DNA from: Candidatus Colicola caccequi
Lineage (GTDB): Bacteria; Bacteroidota; Bacteroidia; Bacteroidales; Paludibacteraceae
Length of the DNA stretch: 10,767 nucleotides
Assembly: GCA_018065205.1 (NCBI GenBank)
Contig: JAGHTR010000196.1
Coordinates: forward strand, 1 to 10,767
Direction of reading: 5' to 3'
Part shown: piece by piece, positions 6,732 to 10,767 of the stretch
Layout: every line of letters begins with the position of its first letter
Position numbering within the stretch: position 1 is the stretch's first letter
Program-made: the position numbers and the translations under genes
The notes under the pieces: generated by a model
What the model saw: the letters and a program-made list of their open reading frames with translations, nothing else
The model's database searches: none
What the model was told of the DNA's origin: nothing

Positions 6732-7480
6732 AATCCTACCGGGCAGTGGTCACTATGCACCGCCTCTGTCATTATTGTTGCATTTTCTAATCTATCTTTC
6801 AAGATGTCGCTCACCCAGAAATAATCAATTCTCCATCCTGCGTTTCTCTCTCTGGCCCCAAATCGGTAACTCCACCAACTGTATTTTTCGGCACTTTGGT
6901 CAAACTCACGGAATGTATCCACCATCCCACTTTCTTGCCATCTATCCATCCATTCTCGCTCTTCCGGCAAGAAACCACTTACACCCACCTGACGCTCCGG
7001 ATGATTGATATCAATTGGCTTATGGCAAATATTGAAGTCTCCACACACAATCACATTCGGCCGTTCCTGCCTTAGTTCCTTCAACCATTTGAGAAATACC
7101 TCCAAGAAGTCCATCTTAAACTCTTGTCGCACATCTCCGGTTGTTCCGCTAGGTACATAGACGCAAACTAAAGTTAACTCACCAAAGTCTGCCCGCAATA
7201 CACGACCTTCGCTATCGTAACGAGGCTTACCCATACCTACCACAACTCTGTCCGGCTCTTGTTTGGAGAAGATGCACACTCCTGAGTAGCCTTTCTTTTC
7301 TGCAGAATGGATGTAGGAATGATAGCCTAATTCTTGCATAGCAATCGTATCTATCTGTTCCGGTTGCGCTTTACTTTCCTGAATGCAGAAAGCATCAGGA
7401 TTCTCATCTCGCAACCAATCCATCAAACCTTTGCTGATGGCGGAACGAATGCCGTTAACATTATAAGATATGAACTTCAT
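6719..7480 (-). CDS. xth: Exodeoxyribonuclease III / AP endonuclease (Xth/ExoA family)
   Basis: A 253-residue cytoplasmic nuclease of the endonuclease/exonuclease/phosphatase fold. It cuts DNA 5' of abasic sites and trims 3' ends in base-excision repair, using Mg2+. The catalytic set of exonuclease III can be placed: N7 in SYNVNGIR, E35 in CIQESKA, Y109 in YVPSG, D148 and N150 in CGDFNICH, D219 in RIDYFWVS, and D244-H245 in HSDHCPVGL. Length and motif order match the ExoA subgroup. The start overlaps the peptidase gene by 20 bases, and the 3' end overlaps lptB by 13. It has no evident functional link to the envelope genes around it and probably shares their transcript. The annotation is secure. 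Confidence 0.95.
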   Translation of the reverse strand: MKFISYNVNGIRSAISKGLMDWLRDENPDAFCIQESKAQPEQIDTIAMQELGYHSYIHSAEKKGYSGVCIFSKQEPDRVVVGMGKPRYDSEGRVLRADFGELTLVCVYVPSGTTGDVRQEFKMDFLEVFLKWLKELRQERPNVIVCGDFNICHKPIDINHPERQVGVSGFLPEEREWMDRWQESGMVDTFREFDQSAEKYSWWSYRFGARERNAGWRIDYFWVSDILKDRLENATIMTEAVHSDHCPVGLWIH

Positions 7481-9230
7481 TGCCTAATAGATTATACCAA
7501 TGTCCTGATTGTTGGAAATATAGTTGTCCGTTCAGGATGATTTTGTTTTGTTTATCCGTCCCGATATGTTTCTGCAACTCGGTGCCCGTTCCTCCCTTAA
7601 ACTTAAAGGTAATAACGCCATTGCTTTCTTGGATGTTCTCAATGGGAAAGTTCTCAATGCCTTTATAAAAGCTGGCTCCTTTGGGGAAAGCGTCAGTTGA
7701 CTTGCTGCCTTGATTAGTGGACATACTCACCCCATCAGCCTCAATGATATCAATACCCAATGGGGAAGTATTATTCGGTTGATTATTGGCCCATTGAGAG
7801 GCATTGTAGTTAATTTGTGTCAGTATCATTCCATGCCCATCCAAGTAAGTGTCCCATTTCTCTTGTTGACGATTCTCCAATAAGTAGAATGATCTGGGGG
7901 AGGGGTTCAGCCCGTTAAGGTTATGCTCGCCTGAAGGACAAATCAACAGTGCCACGCTATCCTGCATGATCGAAGGCAGAATACAATTCTCGGGGTCAAT
8001 TAATTGACGAGGAGTAAGCCATCCCATGAACCAACGTTCATAGGCGGAATAACCGGCAGGAGTATGGGTGTCACCGTTATAGCAACCATAGTCCATGATG
8101 TCCCAAGAGAAATTGGTGTTGGCACCGGATGAGGTGTTGTATTGGTCTGGCAAACCGATGCCGTGTCCAAATTCATGGCATGGAATACCTATGCCGGCAG
8201 CAACAGCTACACTATCAGTCCCTGGCTGAAAAGAAAAATAGCCATCCAATTCACTACTAACTTCATAGTCGTTGATTCGTACATTGTCAAAGGTGCGCAT
8301 ATTTGTGCCACAACCGATTCGATCAATAGTAGAGTAGTGTGGCCAAATTAGGTTTTTGGGATCAGGAATCCAATTCTTATTGATGTAGCCTTCGTCACTG
8401 GCTGGAGGGCCGGCATAAATGATGTAGATTAAATCGGCATCTCCGTCCTTGTCAATGTCATACTGAGAAAAATCCAATGAGTCGTTCATCAAGGCACAGG
8501 CCTCTGTAACCAAATATCCGGGACGAGCATCCGAACCGCCGGAATTAGTGCCATAGTATTTATATTCTTGAGAGACAGTTACCGGACCATATATATCAAA
8601 TTTGGGATTGTATCTGCCATAACTCTGATCGCTGAAATACTGCCGAACAGAACCGCTATGTTCACCAAAAGGATTAACATAATCCACGGCATTGAACATT
8701 GAATCAATAGCAGTGCGAATATGGTCATTGGCAAAAACTAAATTGCTGAAATTAACCAATATAACGGCTACTTTAGGAAATGTCTTGCGTACATTGACTT
8801 GCATTGTTGTCGTATGGGACGTGATGCTATACTTGGCTTGGATAGCAGCCGCTTCCATAGGTGTGGCATTAGGTGCAATACGGGGAGGACATGGAGCATA
8901 AGAGAGATTCTGAATACCATGTTTTTTGAGCCATCTCTTTTCGCAACAACTGCGTTTATCGGCATTATGCGCCTGACGATTGCTCACTTCTTGGTCAACT
9001 CCGCCCAAGGAACGTATATAACATAGTACACCTTTTTTGTTTTCTCGGATATGCCAACCATCTGCCGTCATCATCCAATGTTTCCACTCGTCACCGCGCA
9101 GTAAAACAATCAAACTGTCTCCATTGGGTTGCACACGCACCATCGGATCTCTACGAGCAGGAACTCGCTGGGGTTGAGCATAGATTGCGCAACTTACTAA
9201 AATCAATATGAAACAGATGATTTTTTTCAT
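7461..9230 (-). CDS. Secreted M6-family (immune inhibitor A-like) zinc metallopeptidase
   Basis: A 589-residue exported peptidase. The N-terminus MKKIICFILILVSCAIYAQ is a signal peptide, probably cut by signal peptidase I near YAQ. A propeptide-like region with WKHWMMTADGWHI (49-61) follows, as in many Bacteroidales M6 proteins. The catalytic domain has the zinc motif HEFGHGIGLPD (352-362: H352, E353, H356, D362 as probable third ligand), a Met-turn DIMDYG (377-382), and a calcium-loop-like DIDKDGDADL (258-267). It is expected to degrade proteins outside the cytoplasm. The last 40 or so residues include KIILNGQLYFQQ and a YNLLGNEV-like end, resembling a short tail seen on many exported Bacteroidales proteins. 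The gene starts by ATGA overlap with mlaF, and its last 20 bases overlap xth. Substrate and final location (periplasm, surface or medium) are unknown. Confidence 0.92.
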   Translation of the reverse strand: MKKIICFILILVSCAIYAQPQRVPARRDPMVRVQPNGDSLIVLLRGDEWKHWMMTADGWHIRENKKGVLCYIRSLGGVDQEVSNRQAHNADKRSCCEKRWLKKHGIQNLSYAPCPPRIAPNATPMEAAAIQAKYSITSHTTTMQVNVRKTFPKVAVILVNFSNLVFANDHIRTAIDSMFNAVDYVNPFGEHSGSVRQYFSDQSYGRYNPKFDIYGPVTVSQEYKYYGTNSGGSDARPGYLVTEACALMNDSLDFSQYDIDKDGDADLIYIIYAGPPASDEGYINKNWIPDPKNLIWPHYSTIDRIGCGTNMRTFDNVRINDYEVSSELDGYFSFQPGTDSVAVAAGIGIPCHEFGHGIGLPDQYNTSSGANTNFSWDIMDYGCYNGDTHTPAGYSAYERWFMGWLTPRQLIDPENCILPSIMQDSVALLICPSGEHNLNGLNPSPRSFYLLENRQQEKWDTYLDGHGMILTQINYNASQWANNQPNNTSPLGIDIIEADGVSMSTNQGSKSTDAFPKGASFYKGIENFPIENIQESNGVITFKFKGGTGTELQKHIGTDKQNKIILNGQLYFQQSGHWYNLLGNEVHIL

Positions 9231-9988
9231 GCTTGATGTGCTTCCTTGACTTTCTTGTATAAGTCGCTGGCAAATACAAAATCTTCTAATGCCTCATTGC
9301 CGGTATGGAAAATCTCGTCTTTGCTACCACTCCATTCTAATTTGCCACTCTTAAGAAAAACGATATGATCACCAATCTCCATAATGGAGTTCATATCGTG
9401 GGAATTGATGATAGTACACATGTTGAATTCTTGTGTGAGTTGGTGAATCAATTGGTCAATAACCAAACTGGTTTTAGGGTCTAATCCTGAGTTAGGCTCG
9501 TCGCAGAAGAGATACTTAGGATTGAGTACGATTGCTCGAGCAATAGCCACGCGTTTTTGTTGACCGCCACTAATCTCACTAGGCATCAAATTATACACAT
9601 GTTCCGGAATATTTACGTGCTCCAAACAGAATTTAGCACGATCCACCATTTGCTGACGACTCATATCTGAGAACATCTCCAAAGGGTAGAGTACATTCTC
9701 CATAACCGTCAAACTATCAAAAAGTGCCGAACCTTGAAACAACATACCTACTTCACGTCGCAAGGTGCGTATCTCCTTTTCATTCATATCGGTCAAACAA
9801 CGTCCGTCATATTCAATTTTGCCACTATCCACTTGGAAAAGACCAATAAGGCTCTTCATAAACACCGTCTTACCAGAGCCGGATTGACCAATAATCATGT
9901 TTACACAACCATCTCTCATCTCTGTTGAGATATGGTTAAGCACTATATTACCATCAAACGATTTGACTATATCTTGAACACTAATCAT
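9227..9988 (-). CDS. mlaF: MlaF-type ABC transporter ATP-binding protein
   Basis: A 253-residue ATPase that pairs with the MlaE permease to drive phospholipid movement between inner and outer membrane. Motifs are complete: Walker A GQSGSGKT (34-41), Q-loop MLFQGSALFDSLTVMENV (Q85), signature EISGGQQKR (138-146), Walker B YLFCDEPNSGLDP (159-171, E164), and switch NSHDM (H197). FQGSALFDSLTVMENV and DEPNSGLDP are hallmarks of the Mla/Ttg2A branch. The ATG overlaps the mlaE stop by four bases, and its own stop overlaps the peptidase start in the same way. No MCE-domain (MlaD) gene follows, which is unlike the E. coli mla order. The assignment is firm at subfamily level. Confidence 0.92.
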   Translation of the reverse strand: MISVQDIVKSFDGNIVLNHISTEMRDGCVNMIIGQSGSGKTVFMKSLIGLFQVDSGKIEYDGRCLTDMNEKEIRTLRREVGMLFQGSALFDSLTVMENVLYPLEMFSDMSRQQMVDRAKFCLEHVNIPEHVYNLMPSEISGGQQKRVAIARAIVLNPKYLFCDEPNSGLDPKTSLVIDQLIHQLTQEFNMCTIINSHDMNSIMEIGDHIVFLKSGKLEWSGSKDEIFHTGNEALEDFVFASDLYKKVKEAHQA

Positions 9989-10722
9989 AGCAGAATTTTG
10001 GTTAGGATAAGGTCAGAAAATAGAATAAGGATATTGGAATTAACCACAGCATTCGTACTTGCGACACCTACTTCTAAGGCTCCCCCCCGTGCATTATAAC
10101 CATAGTAACTACTTAAAGTTGTAATGATGAATGCAAAAACAACAGACTTTATCAATCCGTATGTTACATAGTAAGGATTGAATGCATATTGGATGCCTGT
10201 TACATAATCTGCTATGGTGATAATATCGGTGAAAGCACCTACTCCCCAACCTCCAACTAAGCCAATAGCAATAGAGATAATGACCAAGAAAGGCATCATC
10301 GTAATGAAAGCAATCACTTTAGGCGCAATTAGATAATTGGCAGAATTGACGCCCATAATTTCCATAGCATCAATCTGCTCGGTAATGCGCATAGTACCTA
10401 TCTCAGATGCAATATTCGAGCCAACCTTACCTGCTAAAATCAAGCATAAAATAGTTGATGAAAATTCCAGCAATAAGGTCTCACGCGTCAATAAACCGGT
10501 AGTATAGGTCGGTAAGAGAGGATTTTCGGTATTAATCTTGGCCTGAATAGTCAAAATGGCTCCAATAAAGATGGAAATAATAATTACAATCGGCAAAGAT
10601 TGCAATCCTTGCTTTTCCACCTCTTTCATGTATTGACGGAAGAACATCCCCCAACGGTCCGGACGACGAAAGACACGGCCCATGAGGATAAAATATTCTC
10701 CGATATGTTGGATAATTTTCAT
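9985..10722 (-). CDS. mlaE: MlaE-type ABC transporter permease
   Basis: A 245-residue integral inner-membrane protein of the MlaE family, the membrane part of the phospholipid transporter that maintains outer-membrane lipid asymmetry. Hydrophobic spans are visible around 44-60, 85-98, 133-162, 186-205 and 229-245. The family signature runs from LAGKVGSNIASEIGT (96-110) through MRITEQIDAMEIMG (111-124), near-identical in style to proteobacterial MlaE. A second conserved block is YYGYNARGGALEVG (206-219). The ATG at 10722 gives the expected family length. It is the first gene of the run and lies behind a candidate promoter. A run of seven guanines in the coding strand (10088-10082) falls in the ARGGA codons without breaking the frame. 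Confidence 0.93.
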   Translation of the reverse strand: MKIIQHIGEYFILMGRVFRRPDRWGMFFRQYMKEVEKQGLQSLPIVIIISIFIGAILTIQAKINTENPLLPTYTTGLLTRETLLLEFSSTILCLILAGKVGSNIASEIGTMRITEQIDAMEIMGVNSANYLIAPKVIAFITMMPFLVIISIAIGLVGGWGVGAFTDIITIADYVTGIQYAFNPYYVTYGLIKSVVFAFIITTLSSYYGYNARGGALEVGVASTNAVVNSNILILFSDLILTKILL

Positions 10723-10742
10723 ATTGATTGATAATTACCGCG

Positions 10743-10750
10743 CAAAGTTA
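10743..10750 (-). promoter_or_regulatory. Candidate Bacteroidetes-type -7 promoter box upstream of mlaE
   Basis: The minus strand reads TAACTTTG here, an exact match to the Bacteroidetes primary-sigma -7 consensus TAnnTTTG. It lies 20 bases upstream of the mlaE ATG, giving a very short leader of roughly 14 bases if transcription starts about seven bases downstream. The -33 TTTG element would fall at or beyond the right edge and cannot be checked. No other TAnnTTTG box was noticed at the gene junctions I checked, so this may drive the whole operon. Confidence 0.6.
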
Positions 10751-10767
10751 CTAAAATTTTTGCATAT

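Noticed and set aside
9186..9230. Lipoprotein signal (LVSC lipobox) in the M6 peptidase
   Set aside because: LVSC at residues 11-14 fits a loose lipobox, but the preceding stretch is short, the hydrophobic region continues past the cysteine to a YAQ-type signal peptidase I site, and no acidic surface-export signal follows. A type I signal is more likely.
10082..10088. Seven-G run in mlaE as a phase-variation tract
   Set aside because: Seven bases is short for a contingency tract, the codons are conserved family residues (ARGGA), and mlaE is a housekeeping gene.

Overview
The window looks like chromosomal DNA from a Gram-negative member of the Bacteroidales. The evidence is a DUF4254 gene of the kind I know from Bacteroidetes, a TAnnTTTG-type -7 promoter box, AT-rich translation starts without clear Shine-Dalgarno sequences, and a secreted M6 peptidase with a Bacteroidales-style C-terminal tail. 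The genus cannot be fixed from this sequence.

All eleven genes lie on the minus strand and read from the right edge to the left edge. In transcription order they are: mlaE (10722-9985), mlaF (9988-9227), a secreted M6 metallopeptidase (9230-7461), an exonuclease III/AP endonuclease (7480-6719), lptB (6731-5970), a DUF4254 protein (5938-5333), a GT9 heptosyltransferase-like protein (5336-4278), a Kdo/WaaP-type lipopolysaccharide kinase (4281-3553), a two-domain GT2 glycosyltransferase (3560-2133), a GT4 glycosyltransferase (2131-1049), and the first 350 codons of an O-antigen ligase/polymerase-like membrane protein (1052 to the left edge). The last gene is cut by the window edge.

Nearly every junction is a 4-base ATGA or GTGA overlap, a longer overlap or a 1-base gap. 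The only real spacer is 31 bases between lptB and the DUF4254 gene. I see no terminator. A candidate promoter lies just upstream of mlaE at the right edge, so the set is probably one long, translationally coupled operon.

Most of the operon concerns the outer membrane. MlaE and MlaF form the inner-membrane core of a phospholipid transporter. LptB is the ATPase that drives lipopolysaccharide export. The left half encodes enzymes that would build, phosphorylate and extend an LPS/LOS core and then ligate or polymerise a glycan. The DUF4254 protein, of unknown function, sits at the head of the glycan block and is the best candidate for something undescribed. The M6 peptidase and the DNA-repair nuclease are functional outsiders in the same transcript. 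Other points of interest are two GT2 catalytic domains in one polypeptide, a GC-rich 11-bp triplicate repeat inside the GT9 gene, and a peptidase tail whose last codons are shared with the start of the nuclease gene. No RNA genes, mobile elements or CRISPR arrays were seen.
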